Below the pieces are notes generated by a model. That model was not told the DNA's origin, made no database searches, and saw nothing but the letters and a program-made list of their open reading frames with translations. From assembly GCA_023451735.1 (NCBI GenBank), contig JAEXYH010000046.1, positions 1-64,000 of the forward strand: a stretch of DNA of 64,000 bases. Direction: 5' to 3'. This document shows, piece by piece, positions 25,183 through 34,193 of this stretch. The position numbers and the translations under genes were made by a program. This DNA is from Pseudomonadota bacterium (GTDB taxonomy: Bacteria > Pseudomonadota > Alphaproteobacteria > Rhizobiales > Rhizobiaceae). Within the stretch, counting starts at the first letter, position 1, and each line of letters begins with the position of its first letter.

Positions 25183-25782
25183 ATGATTTTGGCCTCGGCC
25201 ACGCCGGAAAAAGCAGACAGGACCCCGCCGAAACTGAGGGCCGACGCCCGCAGGAACCGCGACAAGCTTATCGAGGTCGCAGCGACGGCTTTTGCCGAAA
25301 ACGGGGTGGAAACCTCGCTTGAAGACATCGCTCGCAAGGCTAGCGTCGGCATCGGTACGCTTTATCGCCACTTTCCGACGCGCGAACATCTGGTCGAGGT
25401 CGTCTATCAGCGGGAGCTGCAAATCCTCGCGGATGCCGCCGAAGAGCTGTCCTCAAACGAAGCGGCAGATGTGGCGCTGGAACAATGGATGCGGCGTTTC
25501 GTCAACTACATGGCGACCAAGCGCGGTATGGCGAGCAGCCTGAAGATCATTGCCAGCTCCAACTCCGCCATGTTCGCCGAAGGGTTCGGACGTATCCGCT
25601 CCTCCTTCGACAAGCTTCTGACGGCCGCGCAGGATCAGAACCTGATCCGCAAGGATATCGGCCAGGCGGACCTGATGCATGCCATGTCCAGCATCTATTC
25701 AATCCCCGACACGCCGGAATGGCGCGAGAGTGCCAACAGGCTGATCGGGCTTTTGATGGACGGAATGCGCGTCCAGCGCTGA
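25183..25782 (+). CDS. TetR-family regulator
   Basis: A 199-residue regulator with helix-turn-helix TSLEDIARKASVGIGTLYRHFPTREHLVEVVY (about residues 45-75) and a C-terminal domain of the type found in SACE_7040/TetR-C-like regulators. It is divergent from the molybdenum hydroxylase operon and probably represses it, using the palindromic region between them (inferred). Related TetR proteins often sit beside such aldehyde oxidoreductases. A strong hairpin terminator follows. Confidence 0.8.
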   Translation: MILASATPEKADRTPPKLRADARRNRDKLIEVAATAFAENGVETSLEDIARKASVGIGTLYRHFPTREHLVEVVYQRELQILADAAEELSSNEAADVALEQWMRRFVNYMATKRGMASSLKIIASSNSAMFAEGFGRIRSSFDKLLTAAQDQNLIRKDIGQADLMHAMSSIYSIPDTPEWRESANRLIGLLMDGMRVQR

Positions 25783-25800
25783 TATAAACCCTGAATGCGA

Positions 25801-25826
25801 AAACGGCCCGGAAAACCGGGCCGTTT
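25801..25826. terminator. Bidirectional hairpin terminator
   Basis: AAACGGCCCGG (25801-25811), AAAA loop, CCGGGCCGTTT (25816-25826). The 11-pair perfect stem separates the TetR gene (+) from the end of exoP (-), with A/T ends suiting termination both ways. Confidence 0.75.
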
Positions 25827-25845
25827 GCCTGTAGGTCGACCGCCG

Positions 25846-28191
25846 TTATTCGGCTGCCACTTCCTTGTAGTCCCGATAATAGGACAGGTAGTTGGAGCGC
25901 AGACGCTCTGGCGCACCCGGATCGGCATATTTGTGGAGCTCGGAGAGATCCGTCTTGTTGAGGATGACGCCGATCGTCTTGGCGGCAATCTGCGGTTCCG
26001 ACTGCAGCACGCTCTGTACCGCCTTGGCCGGCGTTGCCCCCCATTCGGTCACGAAGACGAACGCATCCGCATAGGGTTCGAACGCCTTGGCATCGATAAC
26101 CGGAATGAGCGGTGCAAGATCGACGACGATGACGTCGAATGTGTCCTTGATGCTTTCCAGGAACTGGCTCATGCCCGTGGAGGCCAGCAGCTCGCTCGTA
26201 TGGGTGACCTGACGACCGCGGGTCGTCATCGGCAGAATGGTGAGACGCGAACGGCGGTCCACCCGGGCAACGCTTGTCCAGGACGTCTTGTTGAGGATGA
26301 CGTCGACGAGGCCGACTTCCGGCTCACTCGCCAGCATCTTCGAAAGACCCGGATTGCGAAGGTCGGCGTCGATGACCAGCGTACGCGCGCCGCTCGATGC
26401 GATGAGACCCGCGAAGTTGGCCGCAACCGTCGATTTACCCTCGCCAGGCAGGCAGGAGACCACGCCGATGACGGCGCATTTTTTGCCCTGCAGGACGATA
26501 TCGCAGGCAAGCTTGGTGTTGCGCAGCGTTTCGGCAAACTGCGAGCGCGGCGCCTCTACCGCGACACGCATCATGCGGCGGAAGGAGATCGGGTCCCCCA
26601 CGGGCTGATTGGCGGCGTCGCCATTCTCGGGAACCGCAGCCGGCTTCGGCGCATCTTCCCGCGCAGCACCCGCAATCCGCGGCAGATAACCGAGGAAACG
26701 CATGCCGAGTTTCTGCTGCACGTCGTCGCCGGTGCGGAAGAAGCGTTCGCGCAATTCAAGTACTGCCGCAGCGGCGCAACCGATGAGCAGGCCGAGAATG
26801 ATCGAAAGCGCCATGGTCAGCGTCTTGCGCGGGCTGGACGGCGCCGTCGGCACGCCGGCATCGGAAATCACGCGCGCCTTGGCGATCGGCAGGGACTGCA
26901 GCTGCGAGGCTTGCTCGAAGCGCTGCAGATAGGATTCGTAGAGTGTCCTGAGGGCTGAGGCGCGCTGCTCGAGTTCCTGCAGCTGCACCATGTTCACATT
27001 GGCATCGGCATTGTTACCGGCAACACGCTGGATGTTTTCCCGCATCGACTCCACACGAGACTGGGAAACGTCGAGTTCGTTCTTGAAGCTGCCTGTCAGC
27101 TGCTGCAACTCGCGGAACATCTGGTTGGTGATGTCCTGCTTTTCGCCCTTCATTGCCAGCGCCTGCGGATGGTCGGCGCCGAACTGCTGGATAATTGCCT
27201 GTTCGCGATCGTTGATGCCGATATAGCGCTTGCGCAAATCCTGCATCACGGTGTTGTCGGTATCGCGGTTGGAGACGACGGCATTCTCGACAGCTGCCTC
27301 AGGCCCCTTGTCGATGATCGCCTTGTACTGGTTGTAGCGAGCGGCGGCAGTCGCAGCATCGGCCTGCGCCACGATCAACTGGCTATTGAGGTCGGACAGT
27401 TGCTGTGCCGAAAGGAGCTCGCCGCGCGGGGAAATCAGGCCCTTCTCACGCTTGAACTGCTGGACGGCGAGCGACGCCTGCTGCGCGCGGGTATTAAGAT
27501 CGTTCAGCCGCTCCTGCAGCCAGATGCTGGCGCGTTCGGTGGCGTCGAAATTGGCGTTCAACTGTTCCGTCAGATAGGACTGAGCATAGGTTTTTGTGAT
27601 CTGCGCCGAGAGCAGCTTGTCCGGGGAACGCACGGAAAGTGCGACGACCGAGCTGCGTCCGACACGCTCCACGGTCAGCCATTGCTGGATGATGGCGGCG
27701 GCCTTTTCGCGGCGTCCGGCAGCGATCTGCTCTTCGGTCAGCGGCGGGGTGCCGGCAGCAAAGATCGAGGTGACGCTGCGGAGCATACCCTTGACCAGGT
27801 CGACCGGGGATTGGGGCGGATCGACGATGAGGGCGTTTTCATCAAGCTTCGCCTTGTCCACGACGCTGAGCGCCAGTTCCTTGGATTTCAGGATTTCGAC
27901 CGCACTCGACATGCGGTTGTCGAGCATCTGCGAGGACTGGACGTCCGACGCATTCTCTTCCGCATAACGGGAAAGATTGTCATCCATGAGGATGTTCGTC
28001 ATGGATGTGTACATCGGCTGGGCGAAGACCAGATAAAGCCCGGCCAGCACAACCATCGCGGCAACGCAGGCAGCAATGACGCCAAGCCGGCGCATGGCTG
28101 CAGACCACAGCTTGTCGAGGTCGATGAACGTATCGTGGTCTTTCTGTTCTGGGGGAAAGATCGTCATCGGTCGAAAGTTTGCCTGATCCAT
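25846..28191 (-). CDS. exoP: Succinoglycan chain-length regulator / BY-kinase ExoP
   Basis: A 781-residue inner-membrane copolymerase that controls succinoglycan polymerisation and export. The Wzz domain has membrane helices at about 32-56 and 455-477, enclosing a long periplasmic coiled-coil region and the PTAPSSPRK proline motif before the second helix. The cytoplasmic bacterial tyrosine kinase has Walker A LPGEGKST near 583, Walker A' IDADLRNPG and Walker B VIVVDLAP. A short tyrosine cluster near the C-terminus (YLSYYRDYKE) is the autophosphorylation tail. It is the last gene of the exoH-to-exoP minus-strand run. Upstream is exoN, 69 bases away. Confidence 0.92.
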   Translation of the reverse strand: MDQANFRPMTIFPPEQKDHDTFIDLDKLWSAAMRRLGVIAACVAAMVVLAGLYLVFAQPMYTSMTNILMDDNLSRYAEENASDVQSSQMLDNRMSSAVEILKSKELALSVVDKAKLDENALIVDPPQSPVDLVKGMLRSVTSIFAAGTPPLTEEQIAAGRREKAAAIIQQWLTVERVGRSSVVALSVRSPDKLLSAQITKTYAQSYLTEQLNANFDATERASIWLQERLNDLNTRAQQASLAVQQFKREKGLISPRGELLSAQQLSDLNSQLIVAQADAATAAARYNQYKAIIDKGPEAAVENAVVSNRDTDNTVMQDLRKRYIGINDREQAIIQQFGADHPQALAMKGEKQDITNQMFRELQQLTGSFKNELDVSQSRVESMRENIQRVAGNNADANVNMVQLQELEQRASALRTLYESYLQRFEQASQLQSLPIAKARVISDAGVPTAPSSPRKTLTMALSIILGLLIGCAAAAVLELRERFFRTGDDVQQKLGMRFLGYLPRIAGAAREDAPKPAAVPENGDAANQPVGDPISFRRMMRVAVEAPRSQFAETLRNTKLACDIVLQGKKCAVIGVVSCLPGEGKSTVAANFAGLIASSGARTLVIDADLRNPGLSKMLASEPEVGLVDVILNKTSWTSVARVDRRSRLTILPMTTRGRQVTHTSELLASTGMSQFLESIKDTFDVIVVDLAPLIPVIDAKAFEPYADAFVFVTEWGATPAKAVQSVLQSEPQIAAKTIGVILNKTDLSELHKYADPGAPERLRSNYLSYYRDYKEVAAE

Positions 28192-28260
28192 TGTGTCATC
28201 CGCTGTGGGGAAAATAGTGCAGGAAAGGCGAATGTCCCGCCTTCCCTGTATTTAATGCGC

Positions 28261-29166
28261 TTAGGCCGCGCGAACCTTGGTTGCATGTGCATCCAGCAGT
28301 TCCTGGATCGTCACCGCCAGGTCGCCGCTCATATCCGAGCGCATCATCGCAAAGGCGACGTTTGCCTCGATGAAGCCGCGCTTCGAGCCGCAGTCGAATG
28401 TGCGTCCCTGGTAAGGATGCGCATGGAAAGGTTGGACCTTCAAAAGTTTCTGCATGCTGTCGGTCAGCTGGATTTCGTTGCCGGCACCACGCTCCTGGCT
28501 TTCGAGAAGCTCGAAGATCTGCGGCTGCAGAATATAGCGACCATTGAGGTAATAGTTCGACGGCGCATCAGCTGGCTTCGGCTTTTCCACCATGCCGGTG
28601 ACCTGGAAACCGTGGTTGACGTCGTTGCCGATGGCGACGACGCCATAGCTTGACGTCTCTTCCGGCGCGCACTGTTCGACTGCGAATACGTTGCCGCCAA
28701 CTTCCTCGTAAAGGTCCATCAGGCCGGACATGCAGCCGCGGGCGCCATAGGAGACCATATCAGGCAGAAGCAGCGCGAACGGCTCGTCGCCCACCAGTTC
28801 ACGGGCGCACCATACAGCATGACCAAGGCCAAGCGGCACCTGCTGGCGCGTATAGCTGACGGTGCCGGCAAGCGGCAGCATCTTTTCCAGCTGTGCCACC
28901 TGCACAGTCTTGCCGGAACGGGTGAGGCTGGCGATCAGTTCGGGATTGCTGTCGAAATAATCTTCGATGGCGGTCTTGTTGCGGCTGGTGACGAAAATGA
29001 TGTTTTCGATTCCCGCCTGCATGGCTTCGTCGACGGCATATTGCACGACCGGACGATCAACGATCGTCAGCATTTCCTTCGGCATGGCCTTGGTCGCGGG
29101 CAGGAACCTGGTTCCATTGCCTGCGACGGGGATTACTGCCTTCCGAACTGGTCTCTTCAAATTCAT
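28261..29166 (-). CDS. exoN: UTP-glucose-1-phosphate uridylyltransferase ExoN
   Basis: A 301-residue GalU-family enzyme making UDP-glucose for succinoglycan. The signature VIPVAGNGTRFLPATKAMPKEML is the nucleotide-binding loop. VDRPVVQYAVDEA, LLPD (metal Asp) and VEKPKPADAPS are also present. It starts at ATG 29166 behind GGAAAGGA. It lies between exoO and exoP as in Sinorhizobium. An imperfect inverted repeat (GGAAAGGCG...CGCCTTCC, 28222-28245) follows its stop and might modulate readthrough into exoP. Confidence 0.92.
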   Translation of the reverse strand: MNLKRPVRKAVIPVAGNGTRFLPATKAMPKEMLTIVDRPVVQYAVDEAMQAGIENIIFVTSRNKTAIEDYFDSNPELIASLTRSGKTVQVAQLEKMLPLAGTVSYTRQQVPLGLGHAVWCARELVGDEPFALLLPDMVSYGARGCMSGLMDLYEEVGGNVFAVEQCAPEETSSYGVVAIGNDVNHGFQVTGMVEKPKPADAPSNYYLNGRYILQPQIFELLESQERGAGNEIQLTDSMQKLLKVQPFHAHPYQGRTFDCGSKRGFIEANVAFAMMRSDMSGDLAVTIQELLDAHATKVRAA

Positions 29167-29211
29167 TCCCTAGTCCTTTCCAGGGGGCATACACGCCCGA
29201 TTGATCGGATT

Positions 29212-30159
29212 TCAGTTGGCACCGGCCTTTACGAACCGGCGCATGCGAACGGCAATGGGCATCCGGAAATGCTTCAGCGCTCCGGGTGCTTTCATTGCGG
29301 TTTTGAGGAACCCGCCGATCGACTTGGCCTTGACCTCGTCGACGAGGGTGAGAAACGAACGAGCCTCGATGATGCTGTGGGTGCGGCGGCGCTGCGCCGC
29401 CAGTTCCGCCGGACCGAGCGAATAACGCTCCAGGAACCGTCGGTCGCCTTCCAGCATGTCATCGAGATGCTTGTGCTTGAGCACGCGGGAAATGGACCCC
29501 TGCATGAGATAATAGACATAGCCCGGATTGGGATCGGTGGCGCAACGCCCACCGCTCGCCAGAACCGAGGCGAACAGGATGTAGTCCTCGCCGATCCTCA
29601 AGCCTTCGTCGAACTCGAGACCATGCTCGAGAAGAAAGGCGCGGTTAAAGATCGGCTTCATATAGCCGTAGTTGAAGGTCGTCTTGAAGATCAGGTTGGA
29701 ATCGATGAATTCCGCAAGCGCGATCTCCCGTTTCTGTTCCAGATGCCGCCTGTCGAACATCGTCTTCGCCGCTCCGCCTTCGATCGGCACGACATCGACA
29801 TTGTCCACCACCATCTGGGCGTCGAGCGTCTTCGCCCGCTGCAGCATGGAAAGCGAGCGCTCGGGGTAAACGGCATCGTCGGCATCGAGCGTCGCGACGA
29901 AACGGCCGGTGGCCGCGGCTATACCGGTGTTGCGCGCCCGGCCCGGCCCGCCATTCTGAGGCTGGCGGATCAGCTTGATCCTGGGATCGGCATAACGTTC
30001 GACAATCGCCACCGTCGCATCCGTCGAACAGTCGTCGACGACTATGACTTCGACGATCACGCCGACCTGCGAAAGCGCGCTGTCGATTGCGCGTTCCAGC
30101 GTATCTTCCGCATTATAGGCGGCGATGATGAAGCTGATATCGGGTATCCCGCTATCCAT
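29212..30159 (-). CDS. exoO: Succinoglycan beta-1,6-glucosyltransferase ExoO
   Basis: A 315-residue GT2 enzyme. N-terminal ISFIIAAYNAEDTLERAI and VIVVDDCSTD (UDP contacts), TLDADDAVYPERS (DxD metal motif) and RIGEDYILFASVL (catalytic base region) define the GT-A fold. In Sinorhizobium ExoO adds the fifth sugar, a beta-1,6 glucose that begins the side chain. The position between exoM and exoN is the same. Only two bases separate it from the exoM stop, indicating coupled translation. Confidence 0.88.
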   Translation of the reverse strand: MDSGIPDISFIIAAYNAEDTLERAIDSALSQVGVIVEVIVVDDCSTDATVAIVERYADPRIKLIRQPQNGGPGRARNTGIAAATGRFVATLDADDAVYPERSLSMLQRAKTLDAQMVVDNVDVVPIEGGAAKTMFDRRHLEQKREIALAEFIDSNLIFKTTFNYGYMKPIFNRAFLLEHGLEFDEGLRIGEDYILFASVLASGGRCATDPNPGYVYYLMQGSISRVLKHKHLDDMLEGDRRFLERYSLGPAELAAQRRRTHSIIEARSFLTLVDEVKAKSIGGFLKTAMKAPGALKHFRMPIAVRMRRFVKAGAN

Positions 30160-30161
30160 AC

Positions 30162-31091
30162 TTATGCAGCCTCCGGGGTGCCGTACTGGCGTATTTCACG
30201 AACGCCGAGCATGCCCATCACGGCGCCGACATGCAGCGCACCACGCAGCGCATAACGGTTGCGCTTCACCGGCATCAGCGTGAAGGCTGCGGCGATGGCG
30301 CCACAATAACCGGCCTTTGTGGCAGCGATGAGAGCCTTTGGAAAACGCTTCACGCGGCTGTTTTTCGCCGCAACGATCCGGCCATGGGTCTGGCCCGAAC
30401 GAAACCGCCGCTTGGCAAGCCACAGAAAGCTCGCACGGCTTGCCGGCACCGGCTCCAGCACCAGCGCATCCTCGGCGAATTCTATCCGCCCGCCGCTTTC
30501 GGTCAGCTGCGAGAAGAAATGCGTGTCTTCACCACCGCTCTGGCCGAGCGCCAGCGCGAAACGGCGGCCGGCGACAAGCGGCGAGCGCATGTCGAGCAGC
30601 GTATTGCAGGTATAACCGGTGATGATCCGGCCATCGACCCAGACCGGCATGGTCGAATGAAAATCGCCATTGCGCATCCAGGCGGCGCTGTCATCGCCAT
30701 AAAGCGCGCGTACCGGACCGAGTACAGCTTCCGCACCGGTCTGGCGCGCCTTCTCGTAAAGTGCTGCCAGCCATTCCGGCGTTGCTGTCTCGTCGTCGTC
30801 GATGAAGGCAAGAAAATCCGCATCGGCCGAGGTGAGACAGGCATTGCGTGCAATCGAGATGTTCGACTTTGGGCAATGGACATAGAGGATCGGGAACGGA
30901 GAGCGCTCGCGTAGGCTCTCCACTAGGTCGCTCGCACTTGGCACTACATCGTTATCGGCCACGATCAGACGCAGCGACACACCCTCGGGAACGATCAGCT
31001 TGAACAGCGATTCAAGCGTGTCACTCAGCGCCGGACGCCGATAGGTGCAGATGCCGATGTCGATGCTTGCCACAGTGAGATCTGCCGTCAT
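30162..31091 (-). CDS. exoM: Succinoglycan beta-1,4-glucosyltransferase ExoM
   Basis: A 309-residue GT2 enzyme that adds the fourth sugar of the lipid-linked octasaccharide. Start MTADLTVASIDIGICTYRRP is at 31091, where ATGA overlaps the exoA stop; the longer frame upstream runs inside exoA and is rejected. It shows LRLIVADNDVVPSA, FLAFIDDDET (metal motif), GPVRALYGDD and SGGEDTHFF, matching my recollection of Sinorhizobium ExoM (for example WLAKRRFRSGQTHGR). Confidence 0.9.
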   Translation of the reverse strand: MTADLTVASIDIGICTYRRPALSDTLESLFKLIVPEGVSLRLIVADNDVVPSASDLVESLRERSPFPILYVHCPKSNISIARNACLTSADADFLAFIDDDETATPEWLAALYEKARQTGAEAVLGPVRALYGDDSAAWMRNGDFHSTMPVWVDGRIITGYTCNTLLDMRSPLVAGRRFALALGQSGGEDTHFFSQLTESGGRIEFAEDALVLEPVPASRASFLWLAKRRFRSGQTHGRIVAAKNSRVKRFPKALIAATKAGYCGAIAAAFTLMPVKRNRYALRGALHVGAVMGMLGVREIRQYGTPEAA

Positions 31092-32122
31092 GCGACCCTC
31101 TTTCGTCGGATACGAAGCAATTCCATCCAGAAGCCCGCCGACCATGCGAGGTGCATGATCATCGCGGGAATGGTGGCAAAGAGTGCGATCATGTTGCGCT
31201 GGCCGATCGCCATATAGGCACCGTAAGCGATGCATGCGATCATCCAGACGGCAACCGGAACGGCCGCCCACCAGTACAGCAAGGCCAGAACCGCACCGGC
31301 AACCACCGGCGCAACCGCAAGCGGAATGGCCTGGCGGATTTTCGGGATGGAGCGATGTTTCAGAAGGTTCTTCGCCCTGCCCCGCCCATAACCGAGATAC
31401 TGGCGGAACAGCGCCGAGGCGCTGGAGCGCGGGTAGTAGGTCATGAAGGTCTCACCCGTCATCCAGATGCGGAATCCGGCATTCCTGAGGCGAAAATCCA
31501 GTTCGGCATCCTCGTTATGGCTAAACGTTTCGTCGTAACCGCCGACCTGACGATAGGCCACGATCCGCATCAGCGCGTGATGGCCGTGATCGACCCATTC
31601 GCCTCCACCGCCGGCCCGGTGCTTGGAACCGCCATTGCCGAGCTTGGAATTCTGTGCGATCGCCGCCGCCCGCTGGAAGGCGCCGAAACCAACCGTTTCC
31701 ATGCCGACCACGACGGAATCAGCTTGATGCACGACCGCTTCCTCGATCAGCGCCTGGCAATAATTGTCCGGATAATCGCCATGGGCATCGATGCGGATCA
31801 GGTAATCGCGACCGTCACCATATGTCTGGATCGCCAGATTCATCGCAGCGCTCTGGATGCGCTTGGGATTGTCGAGCAGGACGAGATCGGGGATTTCGCC
31901 GACCATGCGGTGCACGATATCCGGCGTGCCGTCGCGGCTGCCGCCATCCGCGACGACGATCAGCATGTCGGTTTCGCCCCGCTGCAGCGAGAACTTGCGC
32001 AGCAGCGCCTCGATCGTCTTTGCCTCGTTGAGGCAGGGGATGACGAGAAGAACACGCGGATTGTGCTGAAGATCGGACTGCTGGTTCGACATGTCGGAAC
32101 CGGAAACGCTACTCACTACCAT
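31088..32122 (-). CDS. exoA: Succinoglycan beta-1,3-glucosyltransferase ExoA
   Basis: A 344-residue GT2 enzyme that adds the first glucose to lipid-linked galactose. VLLVIPCLNEAKTIEALL, IVVADGGSRDGT and IRIDAHGDYPDNY (DxH-type metal motif) form the catalytic half. Three hydrophobic segments near the C-terminus (about residues 262-330) anchor it in the membrane, as known for ExoA. ATG at 32122 follows GAGGTGGAAT; a GTG at 32134 is less likely. It lies eight bases after exoL and overlaps the exoM start. Confidence 0.9.
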   Translation of the reverse strand: MVVSSVSGSDMSNQQSDLQHNPRVLLVIPCLNEAKTIEALLRKFSLQRGETDMLIVVADGGSRDGTPDIVHRMVGEIPDLVLLDNPKRIQSAAMNLAIQTYGDGRDYLIRIDAHGDYPDNYCQALIEEAVVHQADSVVVGMETVGFGAFQRAAAIAQNSKLGNGGSKHRAGGGGEWVDHGHHALMRIVAYRQVGGYDETFSHNEDAELDFRLRNAGFRIWMTGETFMTYYPRSSASALFRQYLGYGRGRAKNLLKHRSIPKIRQAIPLAVAPVVAGAVLALLYWWAAVPVAVWMIACIAYGAYMAIGQRNMIALFATIPAMIMHLAWSAGFWMELLRIRRKRVA

Positions 32123-32130
32123 ATTCCACC

Positions 32131-33324
32131 TCACGACTGCATGGTTGACGCAGCCTGCATGTCAGCAGGTGAGCGTAAATCGGGTTTCAACGATGCCAGT
32201 TTTGCAACCAGCGCCCGGCAATCGGCCGGGCCGGTGATCCATTGACCGCGCTCGACAGCGGCGATCCGGGCGAAATGCCCGTCATAAATTTCGGGCGTCA
32301 TCTGAGAGAACAGAACTTCCAACGCTTCGGGCGTGGCTTTGTCGATCGTCACGCCAATCTCGCGGCGGGCGAGAAAGCGTCCTGTCTCGGTCGACTTGAG
32401 TGCGATCGGAACCGCGCCATAGAGGCCACCTTCGTAAAGACGGTTCGGCAGCAGCCATTCGGAATTCTGCCCTTCCTCGAAGAAATCGATCGCCCAGTTG
32501 AACTGCACCTCATCATAGATGCGGGCGAGATCCTCCGGGTTCCGGTAGGAACCGTGGAACGTAACATGCGGGGCATCGGCGACGATCCGGTCGAAGTCGT
32601 TAAACTCGCTATAGGCCGGGCGGCCGCGCAGCACGATTTCCACCTTGCCATCCATCCGGCTGGCGAAATCGGTGAGGATCGAAAGCGATTTGGCGCAACG
32701 GATTGCCCCGAACCAACCGATGCGCCAAGGCTCACCGGCCTTTGGTACCCGCGGTGCGGGCTGGATCGGCAGGGTGTCCGGATCAAGTGCGAGAACCTTG
32801 TTCTCCAGCAGCAGAACCGGCAGTGAGAGCCCCGATTTCGGCTTGAAGAAATTCTCGACAAAGGCAGGCGAGCTGGTGATCAGCAACTGCGCGCGACGGC
32901 CGAAATGGCGCTGGAATGCACGCACGAGCCGACCCTTCCAGCCTTCATCCAGCAGCAGACGATGGATATCGAGGCATTCATAAACGACCGGCAGATTGCG
33001 ATCGAACAGCTGCGCCGCCTGCCCTGCAAGCGCCAGCGTTTCGAGATTTCGGGCGATGATGACATCCGGCCGGGCGATACCGGCAAGCTTGGACTTCAGC
33101 CCGGCGCTCGCCTTGACGATGGCGCCGATCCGTTGGGCGAATTTCCCGTCCGAGGTCTCGCCGAGCACGATCGTACGCACACCCGGTTCACCCTCGAGCA
33201 GGTTCCGACCTCTTGTAAACCCCGCAACCGTCACGTCTGCGCCGCCGGCCTTCAGGGTCAGCACACGCCGCCGGATCGCCGCATCGGCGAAATCATGGGC
33301 GAGATAGAGAACGTTTACGCTCAA
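32131..33324 (-). CDS. exoL: Succinoglycan beta-1,4-glucosyltransferase ExoL
   Basis: A 397-residue GT-B-like glycosyltransferase that adds the third sugar. The N-terminus VNVLYLAHDFADAAIRRRVLTLKAGGADVTVAGF matches known ExoL proteins. The only start that gives this N-terminus is TTG at 33324, with AGGAG upstream. An ATG four bases further up is out of frame, and the in-frame start at 33441 would overlap the exoK end. A rare TTG start may keep expression low. Next downstream is exoA. Confidence 0.88.
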   Translation of the reverse strand: MSVNVLYLAHDFADAAIRRRVLTLKAGGADVTVAGFTRGRNLLEGEPGVRTIVLGETSDGKFAQRIGAIVKASAGLKSKLAGIARPDVIIARNLETLALAGQAAQLFDRNLPVVYECLDIHRLLLDEGWKGRLVRAFQRHFGRRAQLLITSSPAFVENFFKPKSGLSLPVLLLENKVLALDPDTLPIQPAPRVPKAGEPWRIGWFGAIRCAKSLSILTDFASRMDGKVEIVLRGRPAYSEFNDFDRIVADAPHVTFHGSYRNPEDLARIYDEVQFNWAIDFFEEGQNSEWLLPNRLYEGGLYGAVPIALKSTETGRFLARREIGVTIDKATPEALEVLFSQMTPEIYDGHFARIAAVERGQWITGPADCRALVAKLASLKPDLRSPADMQAASTMQS

Positions 33325-33397
33325 ACGGGCATGCTCCTGTGCTGAAAAATTCGACGCAATATGACAAACGACGAAATGGCTAGGCTGCGGATAGGGC

Positions 33398-34189
33398 TCA
33401 ATCGAGATTGCAGGCAACGGATTCGGGGAACTGGCACGCATCCCCCTGAGCGGTAAAGGAAACCCGGTCGATCACCATGGATGACTGCCCCTGATAGGAA
33501 AAGCGGCCCATCCAGTCCTTCAGCGTGTCGGTACCCCACAGGCTGAGCATGATCTTTTGGTCATTGGTCGGGATTTTCGAAGGATCCGTCACTTCATGAA
33601 CGAGCTTACCGTTGACGAAGTAACGCAAACGGTCCTTTTCCCAGACGAAGGCATAGTCGTTGAAACCCTGGTCGGCACCACCTTCAACAGGAATGAGCTT
33701 CTCGTTGCCGCCCTTGCCGTTGATATACTGGTTGACCTGCACCTGATTGGTATTCTTGCCGAGCACCTCGAAGTCGATCTCGTCCCAGGGTTTTTTGTCG
33801 GTCGGGCCGATATAGGTGAAGAAAGCCGAGTTGAGACCCGAACCCGTCGCCGCCTTCATCCGCACCTCATAGGTGCCGTAAAGGTAACGCGATTTGGTCT
33901 GCACTTCGCCGCAGAGAAACTTGCGGTCCTTCGACTGGCCTTCGGAAAAATTCAGCGTCAGCGTGCCGTTGGCGGTATCGATCTGCTTCTTCGACCATGT
34001 GCAGTTCTGGTGCGAGCCATTGGCCCAGCCATCCGCGACATACCAGAAGGAACGGTCGAAGCTGTCGAAGTTTTCAACGAAGGACTTGTTGTTCAGCGTG
34101 CCCTGCGCCGAAGCCGGCATGGCGACGGAGAGGATGGAGAGGCCCAGAGTGGAGATGGCGGCCGCGATTTTAAGTGCGATGGTCGTCAT
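33398..34189 (-). CDS. exoK: Exported endo-glucanase ExoK (GH16)
   Basis: A 263-residue secreted glycanase that trims nascent succinoglycan. It has a signal peptide (about residues 1-28, cleaved after SAQ). The GH16 catalytic motif WDEIDFEVLG near residue 137 contains both Glu residues and the Asp. NGKLVHEVTDPS and LSLWGTD are later family segments. AGGTGAAATC precedes the ATG. In Sinorhizobium ExoK makes low-molecular-weight succinoglycan with ExsH. It sits between exoH and exoL, four bases from the exoH stop. Confidence 0.9.
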   Translation of the reverse strand: MTTIALKIAAAISTLGLSILSVAMPASAQGTLNNKSFVENFDSFDRSFWYVADGWANGSHQNCTWSKKQIDTANGTLTLNFSEGQSKDRKFLCGEVQTKSRYLYGTYEVRMKAATGSGLNSAFFTYIGPTDKKPWDEIDFEVLGKNTNQVQVNQYINGKGGNEKLIPVEGGADQGFNDYAFVWEKDRLRYFVNGKLVHEVTDPSKIPTNDQKIMLSLWGTDTLKDWMGRFSYQGQSSMVIDRVSFTAQGDACQFPESVACNLD

Positions 34190-34193
34190 GATT

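Noticed and set aside
27169..28653. Long plus-strand reading frame (494 codons) opposite exoP and exoN
   Set aside because: Antisense shadow crossing two genes with complete motifs; no ribosome site or domain.
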